Origin: Pedobacter sp. D749
GTDB lineage: Bacteria > Bacteroidota > Bacteroidia > Sphingobacteriales > Sphingobacteriaceae
Assembly: GCF_019317285.1 (NCBI RefSeq)
Contig: NZ_CP079218.1
Coordinates: 5,456,001 to 5,520,000, forward strand
Length of the DNA: 64,000 nucleotides
Direction: 5' to 3'
Part shown: in pieces, positions 45,197-52,683 of the stretch
Numbering within the stretch: position 1 is the stretch's first letter
Layout of the letters: each line of letters starts with the position of its first letter
Notes under the pieces: model-generated
The model's input: only the letters and a program-made list of their open reading frames with translations
The model's database searches: none
Told to the model about the DNA's origin: nothing
Translations under genes and position numbers: made by a program

Positions 45197-46042
45197 TTAT
45201 GCACCTAATTGTACGCGTTTGAAAGCAGATACAGTTAACCCTTTAGCAGTGTTATCTAAGTATTTACGAACATCCACAGAACTATCTTTAACAAACTCCT
45301 GGTTTAATAAAGTGCTGTCTTTGTAGAATTTATTCAATTTACCAGCTGCAATTTTCTCAACCATTTCTTCTGGTTTACCTTCTTGACGGATAACGTCTTT
45401 AGCAATTTCGATTTCACGTTGAATAGTAGCAGGATCAACACCGTCTTTATCAACAGCAACCGGGTTCATTGCAGCAATTTGCATAGCAACATCTTTACCA
45501 GCTTCAGTAATATCTACGCCATTAGCGCCTTCAAATACAACTAAAACGCCCATTTTACCATTAGAGTGGATATAAGAAACGATTTTTTCACCAGATATAT
45601 TTGCGTATTCCTGAATAACGATTTTCTCTCCGATTTTACCGGTTAGTTCAGTGATGGTTTCGGCAACTGTACGTCCATCTTCCAAAGTGATTGCTGATAA
45701 TTCTTCAGTAGTAGCAGGATTGTTGGCAACTGCTGCAGCTAAAACAGCTTGAGCTAAGTTACGGAAATCTTCAACTTTAGAAACTGGTTCAGTTTCACAA
45801 GCTAAAGCAACTAATTTACCATTTGTGCCATCCGCTGAAACATTGATTGATACCAGACCTTCAGAAGTAGCATTACCAGAACGAGCGGCAGATACTTTTT
45901 GGCCTTTTTTACGCAATAAATCAACAGCAGCTTCGAAATCGCCATTAGCTTCTAATAATGCTTTTTTGCAATCCATCATACCAGCACCAGTTTGTTGGCG
46001 TAGTTTATTTACATCAGCGGCAGTAATTTGTACTGTAGACAT
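45197..46042 (-). CDS. tsf: Elongation factor Ts
   Basis: A 281-residue EF-Ts, the nucleotide exchange factor of EF-Tu. The N-terminal UBA-like domain (ITAADVNKLRQQTGAGMMDCKKAL) and the conserved TDF-like core with ACETEPVSKVEDF are present, and both subdomains appear complete. ATG 46042. It lies 129 nt downstream of rpsB, the classic rpsB-tsf order, but an in-phase heptamer array occupies that spacer. A strong terminator follows. Confidence 0.97.
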   Translation of the reverse strand: MSTVQITAADVNKLRQQTGAGMMDCKKALLEANGDFEAAVDLLRKKGQKVSAARSGNATSEGLVSINVSADGTNGKLVALACETEPVSKVEDFRNLAQAVLAAAVANNPATTEELSAITLEDGRTVAETITELTGKIGEKIVIQEYANISGEKIVSYIHSNGKMGVLVVFEGANGVDITEAGKDVAMQIAAMNPVAVDKDGVDPATIQREIEIAKDVIRQEGKPEEMVEKIAAGKLNKFYKDSTLLNQEFVKDSSVDVRKYLDNTAKGLTVSAFKRVQLGA

Positions 46043-46086
46043 TTTATTTCCTTTTTTAAATTTTACAATCTTGTTATAACAATTAC

Positions 46087-46156
46087 AGGTTACAAGTTAC
46101 AAGCGCCAAGTTAAACTCATGTTAAGCCAACTTAAAACCTGAAACCAGTAACCTGC
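46087..46156. repeat. 7-nt-period array of ten units between rpsB and tsf
   Basis: Seventy nt divide exactly into ten heptamers. The first four share AAG/AGG plus TTA-type units (AGGTTAC, AAGTTAC in phase from 46087), and the last three share AACC (AACCTGA, AACCAGT, AACCTGC, 46136-46156), the complementary core. The two halves can form a hairpin in the operon transcript. Confidence 0.65.
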
Positions 46157-46171
46157 AATTAAAAAATATTA

Positions 46172-47032
46172 CTATTCTTCTGTTTTAGTCTCTTCTGATG
46201 AAGGAGCTTCAACTTCCGCTTCAGCAGTTGCCTTTTTAGTGGTTGGTCTTTTTTCACCAGCTCCTCTTGGCTCTTTTGCTTCAGGAGCATCAGCTGCAAC
46301 TTTTGCTGCTACTGCTTCTTTTTCAGCCTCATCATCTTTTTCGCGTTTACGCTCATCTAAACCTTCTTCAATAGCTTTGATAATTACATCAGTAATTAAA
46401 GAGATTGATTTTGTAGCATCATCATTCGCCGGGATAGGGAAATCGATGTTAGAAGGATCAGAGTTAGTATCAACCATCGCAAAAGTAGGGATGTTTAATT
46501 TTAACGCTTCAGTAACTGCAATATGTTCTTTCTTAACATCAATTAAGAATAAAGCTGCAGGTAAACGGTTTAAATCAGCAATACCACCTAAAAGTGATTC
46601 TAATTTAATACGCTCACGTTGAATCATTAAACGCTCTTTTTTAGATAAGATCGAATAAGTACCGTCTTTAGTCATTTTATCGATGTTAGACATCTTTTTG
46701 ATTGACTTACGAACAGTAGCAAAGTTAGTTAACATACCACCTAACCAACGTTCAGTTACGAAAGGCATGTTTACTTTTTTAGCTTGTTCAGCTACGATTC
46801 CTTTTGCTTGTTTTTTTGTTGAAACAAATAATACTTTACGTCCTGATTTTACGATTTGTTTAATCGCAGCCGCAGCTTCTTCAGTTTTAGTTAAAGTTTT
46901 ATTTAAATCTATAATGTGAATTCCATTACGCTCCATGAAAATATAAGGAGCCATTTTTGGATTCCATTTACGGGTAAGGTGACCAAAGTGTACACCTGCA
47001 TCCAATAAGTCTTGATAAGTTGTTCTTGCCAT
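46172..47032 (-). CDS. rpsB: 30S ribosomal protein S2
   Basis: A 286-residue S2 starting MARTTYQDLLDAGVHFGHLTRKWNPKM, with FVTERWLGGMLTNFATVRKS and FAMVDTNSDPSNIDFPIPAND. Residues after ~230 form a charged Ala/Glu/Lys-rich C-terminal extension that is longer than in Proteobacteria and common in this phylum. ATG 47032, 18 nt after rpsI. It is cotranscribed with rplM, rpsI and tsf. Confidence 0.97.
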   Translation of the reverse strand: MARTTYQDLLDAGVHFGHLTRKWNPKMAPYIFMERNGIHIIDLNKTLTKTEEAAAAIKQIVKSGRKVLFVSTKKQAKGIVAEQAKKVNMPFVTERWLGGMLTNFATVRKSIKKMSNIDKMTKDGTYSILSKKERLMIQRERIKLESLLGGIADLNRLPAALFLIDVKKEHIAVTEALKLNIPTFAMVDTNSDPSNIDFPIPANDDATKSISLITDVIIKAIEEGLDERKREKDDEAEKEAVAAKVAADAPEAKEPRGAGEKRPTTKKATAEAEVEAPSSEETKTEE

Positions 47033-47050
47033 TGTCTTTGCCTCCTGTGA

Positions 47051-47437
47051 TTAACGTTTACTGAATTGGAATTTCTTACGAGCTTTAGCACGTCCTGGTT
47101 TCTTACGCTCAACCATACGGTTATCACGTGTCATTAAACCTTTAGCACGTAAAGCAGGTTTTTTCTCCGCATCTAGTTCAACAATCGCCTTAGCAATAGC
47201 TAAACGAACAGCTTCTGCTTGTCCTTTTACTCCACCGCCTTGTACGTTTACAGTAATATCATAACGGCCAGTAAGCTCAGAAACTTCTAAACTTTGGTTT
47301 ACGATATATTGTAATGGTAAAGTTGGGAAATATACTTTGTGATCTTTACCGTTAACGGTAATTGCGCCAGCACCATCTTTTAAGTAGATACGTGCAACAG
47401 CTGTTTTTCTTCTTCCTGAAGTGTTAGTAACTGACAT
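47051..47437 (-). CDS. rpsI: 30S ribosomal protein S9
   Basis: A 128-residue S9 with GRRKTAVARIYLKDG near the N-terminus, GGGVKGQAEAVRLAIAKA in the core and the basic tail ending RAKARKKFQFSKR, whose last residues contact P-site tRNA. ATG 47437, 3 nt after rplM, so the two are translationally coupled. Confidence 0.97.
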   Translation of the reverse strand: MSVTNTSGRRKTAVARIYLKDGAGAITVNGKDHKVYFPTLPLQYIVNQSLEVSELTGRYDITVNVQGGGVKGQAEAVRLAIAKAIVELDAEKKPALRAKGLMTRDNRMVERKKPGRAKARKKFQFSKR

Positions 47438-47440
47438 TTC

Positions 47441-47884
47441 TTAAAGTTTAATGGTTTTTGGAGATTGAGCTGCATGAGGGTGAGTTTCACCAGCATACAC
47501 AAAAAGATTGGTGTATAATTTTTTACCCAATTTAGTTTTCGGTAACATACCACGTACCGCTTTCTCGATTACACGTTGAGGGTGTTTCGCCATTAACTCT
47601 TTAGGAGAAATAAAACGTTGACCACCTGGATAACCAGTATAAGAAACATATTGCTTTTCGCTGAATTTGTTTCCTGTCAATTTAACCTTGTCTGCATTAA
47701 TAACGATAACGTTATCTCCGCAATCTACGTGTGGGGTGTACTCAGGCTTGTTTTTACCACGGATGATCATAGCGATCTTCGATGACAAGCGCCCCAAAAT
47801 CTCGCCTTGCGCATCAACAACAATCCACTGTTTGTTAACAGTTTTCGCATTGGCCGAGACAGTTTTGTAACTTAACGTATTCAC
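47441..47884 (-). CDS. rplM: 50S ribosomal protein L13
   Basis: A 147-residue L13, an early-assembling 23S-binding protein: NKQWIVVDAQGEILGRLSSKIA, GDNVIVINADKVKLTGNKF, then KAVRGMLPKTKLGKKL. The start is a GTG (47884), since no ATG fits the known N-terminus. It is first in the rplM-rpsI-rpsB-tsf operon and has a well-matched promoter 55 nt upstream. Confidence 0.96.
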   Translation of the reverse strand: MNTLSYKTVSANAKTVNKQWIVVDAQGEILGRLSSKIAMIIRGKNKPEYTPHVDCGDNVIVINADKVKLTGNKFSEKQYVSYTGYPGGQRFISPKELMAKHPQRVIEKAVRGMLPKTKLGKKLYTNLFVYAGETHPHAAQSPKTIKL

Positions 47885-47938
47885 TTGCTTGTATTTAATT
47901 TATTAAACAATTTATTATTCCCATTAAATTTGGGACTG

Positions 47939-47969
47939 CAAAGATAGATAGAATACTTTTATTATCAAA
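47939..47969 (-). promoter_or_regulatory. Promoter of the rplM-rpsI-rpsB-tsf operon
   Basis: On the minus strand TTTG (47969-47966), 19 nt, TATCTTTG (47946-47939), an exact match to the Bacteroidota consensus. Initiation near 47932 gives a ~48-nt leader before rplM. Confidence 0.75.
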
Positions 47970-48130
47970 TAGTTGATTGAAAATAGTTTTGCATTTTTAC
48001 CTCGCGATCGTCATGCTGAATTTATTTAAGCATCTAATATGCCGTATCGTTTTTGAGGTTGTGAAAAACAAAACCAGAAATTCTTTGATTGGTTCCAGCC
48101 GGGCTTACACTAAATCTTTTAGGTAGGTTT

Positions 48131-48194
48131 TGTCATTCTGAGGTACGAAGAATCTGTTTCATCGGTTGCAGATTCTTCGTACCTCAGAATGACA
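48131..48194. repeat. Perfect 26-bp inverted repeat (REP-like)
   Basis: The arm starting TGTCATTCTGAGGTACGAAG (48131-48156) is exactly complementary to 48169-48194 across a 12-nt loop. The TCATTCTGAGGTACGAAG motif resembles intergenic REP units of Bacteroidota. It lies in the 456-nt gap between the rplM promoter and the ORF6N pseudogene; nothing else is recognised there. Confidence 0.8.
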
Positions 48195-48340
48195 TAGTAA
48201 ATGAAGCCGTTGCAAATTTGAAAAGATGCCGCTGCAATCCGTTTAGAAATTTAAGTATAATGATAAACTTACGGCGCCATTTCTCTGGTCAATCTTGAGG
48301 TTGCTATTTGTGACTTCAAGATTTTTAATGTTCATTAAAA

Positions 48341-48878
48341 TTATAAATCATCAGGCATGTAGCCAATTCTCTTCCTTGGTCCAATTTTCTTATCAATGAG
48401 TCTATCCAGGTAGGTGAAAACCAACTCGATATTTTTATCATGATTATTCAACGTCTTTTTAATCTCTTCGATTTCAAGTTTGAGTTCGCCATTATCTACA
48501 ATAAACTGGCGTATGCGCGAGAAAATCCTTACAATCTGTATATTCACTTGAATTGCTTGCTTACTATTCAATACACTCGATAGCATTAATATGCCATATT
48601 CGGTAAAAACATTGGGTAAATAAGTCCTTCCACCTCTTTTAGCTTTTGAGGTCACAATTTGTGACCTCAAAGATTCCCATTATTCACCGGTCAGTTGGAA
48701 CATGAAATCATCGGGAAAACGTTCTATATTTCGGCGGATACTTTGATTTAAAACCCTAGTCTCTACCTCATAAAGCTCTGCCAGGTCACTATAGAGCATC
48801 ACTTTAAGACCCCTTAGCTCAAATTTTATTAACTACAGTATTGTCAGGGATGATAGGAAGCACTTGTTTAGCTGTCAT
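48341..48878 (-). pseudogene. ORF6N-domain DNA-binding protein, broken
   Basis: Reading minus from ATG 48878, MTAKQVLPIIPDNTVVNKI runs into a stop. After a one-base frame change the frame continues LRGLKVMLYSDLAELYEVET, then RRNIERFPDDFMFQLTGE, an in-frame TAA, then WESLRSQIVTSKAKRGGRTYLPNVFTEYGILMLSSVL and a coiled-coil tail ending near 48341. Together these rebuild an ORF6N (KilA-N-like) protein of ~178 codons with one frameshift and one nonsense codon. Such genes are often phage- or island-borne, but no other mobile gene is next to it. An internal TTG at 48670 could still express the tail. Confidence 0.85.
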
Positions 48879-48917
48879 ATCATTTTGAATTGAATCTAAA
48901 GATAAAAAATGATTTAT

Positions 48918-49883
48918 TTAAACCAAAATCGAATCTACAATTTTCCTGATCTTTTCTTCCCGAGTTTTATAATCCCCACTGATCTGAATGTAGGTTATTC
49001 CACGCTTTTCAAGCTCACTCTTAAACAGATTAAACATCTCCAGCCGCCTATCTCCAAAATCGCGGAGATGATCGGCTACCCATTCTACATCGATGTCCAA
49101 TAGAAAATATAAATCATAACAGATTTCTTTTTCAAGATCATTCAGGATCTGTGGAACTTCGTTCAGATAATATTGCGAATAAATTTTGGTGGTAATCAGA
49201 TCGGTATCACAGAAAACAAGCTTGTTGGCGCTGTTTGTTTTTTCCTTAACTCTTTCGGTTTGTGCTGTCCCGATTTTGATAATGTCATCAATTGTGATAT
49301 CATTCGAATTGATTAATTCGCGCGCAACTTCTGGAACAAAGGTCGTTTGATAATGTAAGGCCATTTTTTCAGCCATAGTCGATTTTCCTGTGCTTTCTGG
49401 GCCATAGAAACAAATTTTCTTTACAAAATATGGGCGGACTTCTTTTGGAATAAATTCCCAATATTGAAAAGGATGATTCCTGATTAGAGTTGCCGAAACG
49501 GGGATTGATTTTCTCGGCTCATCAAATAAGATATGTTCAGCTTGTAAGTTTGATGCAAATGGTTCGCCATAAAACTCAGAGCTAAAAAGAATATCAATTT
49601 TAGGATATATCTCCCGCATTCTAATTGCCCAAATATTTGTCCTTTCATTTATGGGCAGGCTTTCATCATCAAAATCATCAGGTATAAGAGTGGGTTTTAC
49701 ATCAGATTGATTCTTAAAAATCTCTTTGATCCATTCAAAACGTAAAACAGGATCAATCTTGTCAGCAGGAGTGAAACTCATTGATACAATCAGTTCGTCG
49801 CATTGCGAAGCCGCAAAATTAATAAGCGCAATATGCCCATTATGAATGGGCATAAATTTGCCAATAACTAAACCTCTTTTCAT
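48918..49883 (-). CDS. nadR: NadR-type NMN adenylyltransferase / nicotinamide riboside kinase
   Basis: A 321-residue bifunctional NAD-salvage enzyme. The N-terminal nucleotidyltransferase domain (GLVIGKFMPIHNGHIALI with the HxGH-type NGH motif; later ISPVSATLIR-like SIPVSATLIR, to ~160) makes NAD from NMN. The C-terminal P-loop kinase domain (FYGPESTGKSTMAEK, about 173-187) phosphorylates nicotinamide riboside. The N-terminal HTH repressor domain of the enterobacterial protein is absent. It overlaps pnuC by 4 nt (ATGA), so uptake and phosphorylation of nicotinamide riboside are coupled. Confidence 0.92.
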   Translation of the reverse strand: MKRGLVIGKFMPIHNGHIALINFAASQCDELIVSMSFTPADKIDPVLRFEWIKEIFKNQSDVKPTLIPDDFDDESLPINERTNIWAIRMREIYPKIDILFSSEFYGEPFASNLQAEHILFDEPRKSIPVSATLIRNHPFQYWEFIPKEVRPYFVKKICFYGPESTGKSTMAEKMALHYQTTFVPEVARELINSNDITIDDIIKIGTAQTERVKEKTNSANKLVFCDTDLITTKIYSQYYLNEVPQILNDLEKEICYDLYFLLDIDVEWVADHLRDFGDRRLEMFNLFKSELEKRGITYIQISGDYKTREEKIRKIVDSILV

Positions 49884-50542
49884 GCCGTTTTAGTGTAGCT
49901 TTTATATTCTTTAATCCAATGCCACAATGCAAAAGCAGCAATAATGGTGAAAATAAAGTATTCAACCCCCATAAACTTGATGCCTTTCAAAAAGTACAGG
50001 TAAGTGGCTACAATATCTATAATCAACCAGATAATCCAGCATTCTACTCTTTTCTGGATCATTAAAAAAGTCGTGATCACACTCATCACAAAAATAAATG
50101 AATCAATAAAAGGATAAGCGCTGGGTAAATTAAATAATAGCGGCAGCCAGTTGTGAAGTTGACTGGCCAATGTACCCATTAATAATGTGCCAATAATGCC
50201 AATAGCCAATAAAGTTAAAAATTGCCTTACAGGCATAAAGCTGATTTTGAGTTCTTTATTTTTATCTTCTTCTCCAGGCCTTGGATTTGTCCATCGCCAC
50301 CAGCCCATGATGTTGGTTACAAAAAAGAAAACCATTAAAAACATATCGGGGTAAAGCTGACTTTGATAATATAGAAAGGCTGATAAAAATACATTGACAA
50401 TACCCATGGGCCAACTCCAAACGCTGGCTTTTGCTGAAAGTATAACGGAAATAATCCCGGTAATTACAGCAAAAAATTCTAAATAGCTCATTTTATAGCC
50501 AAGGACTGTGAAAAATATGCTATGGGTATCGAAAAAATCCAT
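49880..50542 (-). CDS. pnuC: Nicotinamide riboside transporter PnuC
   Basis: A 220-residue inner-membrane protein with seven or so helices and the PnuC signatures LSAKASVWSWPMGIVNVFLSAFLYYQSQLYPDMFL and CWIIWLIIDIVATYLYFLKG. PnuC-type carriers move nicotinamide riboside or thiamine by facilitated diffusion with metabolic trapping. The direct overlap with nadR favours nicotinamide riboside over thiamine. ATG 50542. Confidence 0.93.
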   Translation of the reverse strand: MDFFDTHSIFFTVLGYKMSYLEFFAVITGIISVILSAKASVWSWPMGIVNVFLSAFLYYQSQLYPDMFLMVFFFVTNIMGWWRWTNPRPGEEDKNKELKISFMPVRQFLTLLAIGIIGTLLMGTLASQLHNWLPLLFNLPSAYPFIDSFIFVMSVITTFLMIQKRVECWIIWLIIDIVATYLYFLKGIKFMGVEYFIFTIIAAFALWHWIKEYKSYTKTA

Positions 50543-50691
50543 CTTTTTCTTTTTTTTGAAATCTACAAAATGCTAATGTAAATAATTTATTTGCGGCTAT
50601 TGGTTTTCCATTGGCAAACAATCCAAAAATATAGCTGTTATAAGAACATCAAATGGCTAATTGCCATTTTTATTAACCAGCAGATTCTTTT

Positions 50692-51771
50692 ATGCAATTT
50701 CTCGACCAGGTTTTCGGTTATCCTATCCCTTTATTTTTTAAGAACCTAATCATTGGTTTGATCGCAGTATCTCTTGGTATTTTAATCAAGTTTATCATTC
50801 ACAAAACTTTTATCTTGCTTTCGCGTTGGTGGGATTTTATCATTATAAAATCTACATTAAAGCATTTGAGGAGGCCTGTAGCTGTTTTTATTCCTTTATC
50901 GTTCCTTAACTTCTCCTTAACGCTGATGGAAATGGCGCCAACATATCGTCTTCCAATGGCCAAAATATTAGAGATTGCCCTGACCATTACTTTTGCGCTT
51001 ATTTTGGTAAGGACAATTAACGTTTTGGAAGATTATTTCTATCTTAAATATGATCTAAACAAAGAAAACAACCTGAAAGAGCGCAAAATCAGAACGCAGT
51101 TGGAGTTTGTTAGAAAGTTTATTGTTTCGCTTATTATTTTAATTACTGCTGCTATTATTTTATTGAGTTTTGAAAGCATGCGCAAAATCGGGGCGGGGCT
51201 GCTTACCGGAGTTGGAATAGGCGGGATTATCATTGGTTTTGCAGCGCAGAAATCGCTTGGAAATTTGTTGGCAGGCTTTCAGATTGCCTTTACCCAGCCG
51301 ATCAGGATTGATGATGTTGTAATTGTAGAAGGCGAATGGGGTAAGGTAGAAGAAATTACCCTAACGTATGTAGTAGTCAATATTTGGGATCAACGGCGGT
51401 TAATTCTACCAATTACCTATTTTATCGAAAAGCCCTTCCAAAACTGGACGCGTGTTTCAGCTGATTTGCTTGGAACGGTATTTTTATATCTTGACTATAC
51501 CATCCCAATCGAACCGATGCGGCAGGAATTGACCCGGCTTTTAAATGCTGATCCGCTTTGGGATAAGCGCGTAAATGTAGTACAGGTTACAGATAGTACA
51601 AAAGATGGTGTTATTGAAGTGCGTTTTTTAATGAGTGCTTCAAATTCTTCCAGGGCTTTTGATTTACGTTGCCATGTAAGAGAAGCGATGATTGCTTTTA
51701 TCCAGAATAATTATCCTGATAGTTTACCTAAAACAAGATTACAACATCGGGATAAGTTTGCGGGTTTGTAG
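50692..51771 (+). CDS. MscS-family mechanosensitive ion channel
   Basis: A 359-residue small-conductance mechanosensitive channel. Several N-terminal helices are followed by the pore helix (GAGLLTGVGIGGIIIGFAAQKSLGNLLAGFQIAF, about 168-203) and the beta domain with RIDDVVIVEGEWGKVEEI. The C-terminal alpha-beta cap is present. Such channels release solutes on hypo-osmotic shock. ATG 50692, divergent from pnuC. Confidence 0.93.
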   Translation: MQFLDQVFGYPIPLFFKNLIIGLIAVSLGILIKFIIHKTFILLSRWWDFIIIKSTLKHLRRPVAVFIPLSFLNFSLTLMEMAPTYRLPMAKILEIALTITFALILVRTINVLEDYFYLKYDLNKENNLKERKIRTQLEFVRKFIVSLIILITAAIILLSFESMRKIGAGLLTGVGIGGIIIGFAAQKSLGNLLAGFQIAFTQPIRIDDVVIVEGEWGKVEEITLTYVVVNIWDQRRLILPITYFIEKPFQNWTRVSADLLGTVFLYLDYTIPIEPMRQELTRLLNADPLWDKRVNVVQVTDSTKDGVIEVRFLMSASNSSRAFDLRCHVREAMIAFIQNNYPDSLPKTRLQHRDKFAGL

Positions 51772-52158
51772 TTTTTATAATCTAAGACAACTACGTCATT
51801 TTTCCTATAGTCATTATTTTCAGAAGCTAAAAGATAGATTTTACCTTTAAGAGTTTCTAAGATTTCAGAAAGTGTAACGAAAAAACTATCCTGGAATAAG
51901 AGCAGCTGGTTTTAAAGATTTTTAATCGGAGAACTTTCTGGAAACTGATCACCCCGATGCTGCGATAAAGGAATTTGTGTCGCAGATATAGGCACCTTAA
52001 CAGGATAATTTTTAGCACACCAGCTATCAAAACAAATAAAGTATTCTAAAACTACCTAAAAATAGGTAGTTCTTTTTACCTGAAATATGGTATTTTTAGT
52101 ATAGCCACAGGTTTTGGCATTTTTTTTGGTCCCTAGAATAGTAAAACAACTAAAATCT
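51772..52158. other. Intergenic with a palindrome and possible coding relics
   Basis: 387 nt between the MscS gene and the small lipoprotein gene. A perfect palindrome AACTACCTA-N4-TAGGTAGTT lies at 52050-52071, followed by TTTTT (52073-52077). On the minus strand about 50 codons (near 51765-51915) read like protein (e.g. LKGKIYLLASENNDYRKNDV) without a start or family; this may be a decayed gene or chance. Confidence 0.35.
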
Positions 52159-52614
52159 ATGAAAAAAGGATTAAAATTATTATCTCTTGCGCTTGTTCTA
52201 ACGTTATTATTTTCTTGTAAAAAAGATTCAGAGGGTACTCCTGCAACAAGTGGTAAAACCGCAAAATTTACCATCACCGCAAACGGTGTGAATTCATCTG
52301 ATGACTATGTTTCTTTCGTGATTGTAGGTGGTGATACTAAAGGCACTAAAACCATCTGGAAGGTAAATGGAGTGACCAGAAATAATGAAGCTGCTATTTC
52401 TTTAGGGAAAGACGATTTCACTGGAAGTACCAAAACCTATGTAATTGAGACTGTATTACCGGTTGATGTAATTACTACCAGCGTGCAGTGCCTTAACTTT
52501 AACGCCAGTTATCAGATCAGCTACAAAGCAGAGATAGATGGTAAAGTGATCACTAATGATGATGGTGTTACAGTAGATGTTAATAAAGATTATACCCATC
52601 AATTCGACTATTAA
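52159..52614 (+). CDS. Small secreted lipoprotein, unknown function
   Basis: A 151-residue predicted lipoprotein: signal MKKGLKLLSLALVLTLLFSCKK with lipobox LFSC (C20), then a beta-rich domain of ~125 residues with regular strands (AKFTITANGV, DYVSFVIVGGDT, TIWKVNGVT) suggesting an Ig-like sandwich. ATG 52159 begins the signal; an ATG at 52114 adds 15 unlike residues. No family recognised. The palindrome at 52050-52071, about 90 nt upstream, may control it. Confidence 0.75.
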   Translation: MKKGLKLLSLALVLTLLFSCKKDSEGTPATSGKTAKFTITANGVNSSDDYVSFVIVGGDTKGTKTIWKVNGVTRNNEAAISLGKDDFTGSTKTYVIETVLPVDVITTSVQCLNFNASYQISYKAEIDGKVITNDDGVTVDVNKDYTHQFDY

Positions 52615-52637
52615 TCTCTCATAATTAAATCCCCATA

Positions 52638-52670
52638 CTGAACGGCACAGGCCAAGCTTGTGTCGTTCAG
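52638..52670. terminator. Candidate bidirectional terminator
   Basis: CTGAACGGCACA (52638-52649) pairs with TGTGTCGTTCAG (52659-52670) with one G-T pair and a 9-nt loop, between the convergent lipoprotein and tex genes. There is no T-tract on either side, so efficiency is uncertain. Confidence 0.45.
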
Positions 52671-52683
52671 TAACTATGGAATA

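Noticed and set aside
48089..48298. 69-codon frame across the 26-bp inverted repeat
   Set aside because: Most of it is encoded by the two arms of the repeat and adjacent gap sequence; no family resemblance.
48341..50542. The ORF6N pseudogene and nadR-pnuC as part of a prophage or island
   Set aside because: No integrase, transposase, attachment repeat or base-composition break was seen, and nadR-pnuC is ordinary NAD salvage.
50543..50691. Thiamine or NAD riboswitch ahead of pnuC
   Set aside because: No conserved TPP (CUGAGA-type) or other riboswitch core was found on the minus strand upstream of pnuC, and only about 35 nt separate its start from a likely promoter region.
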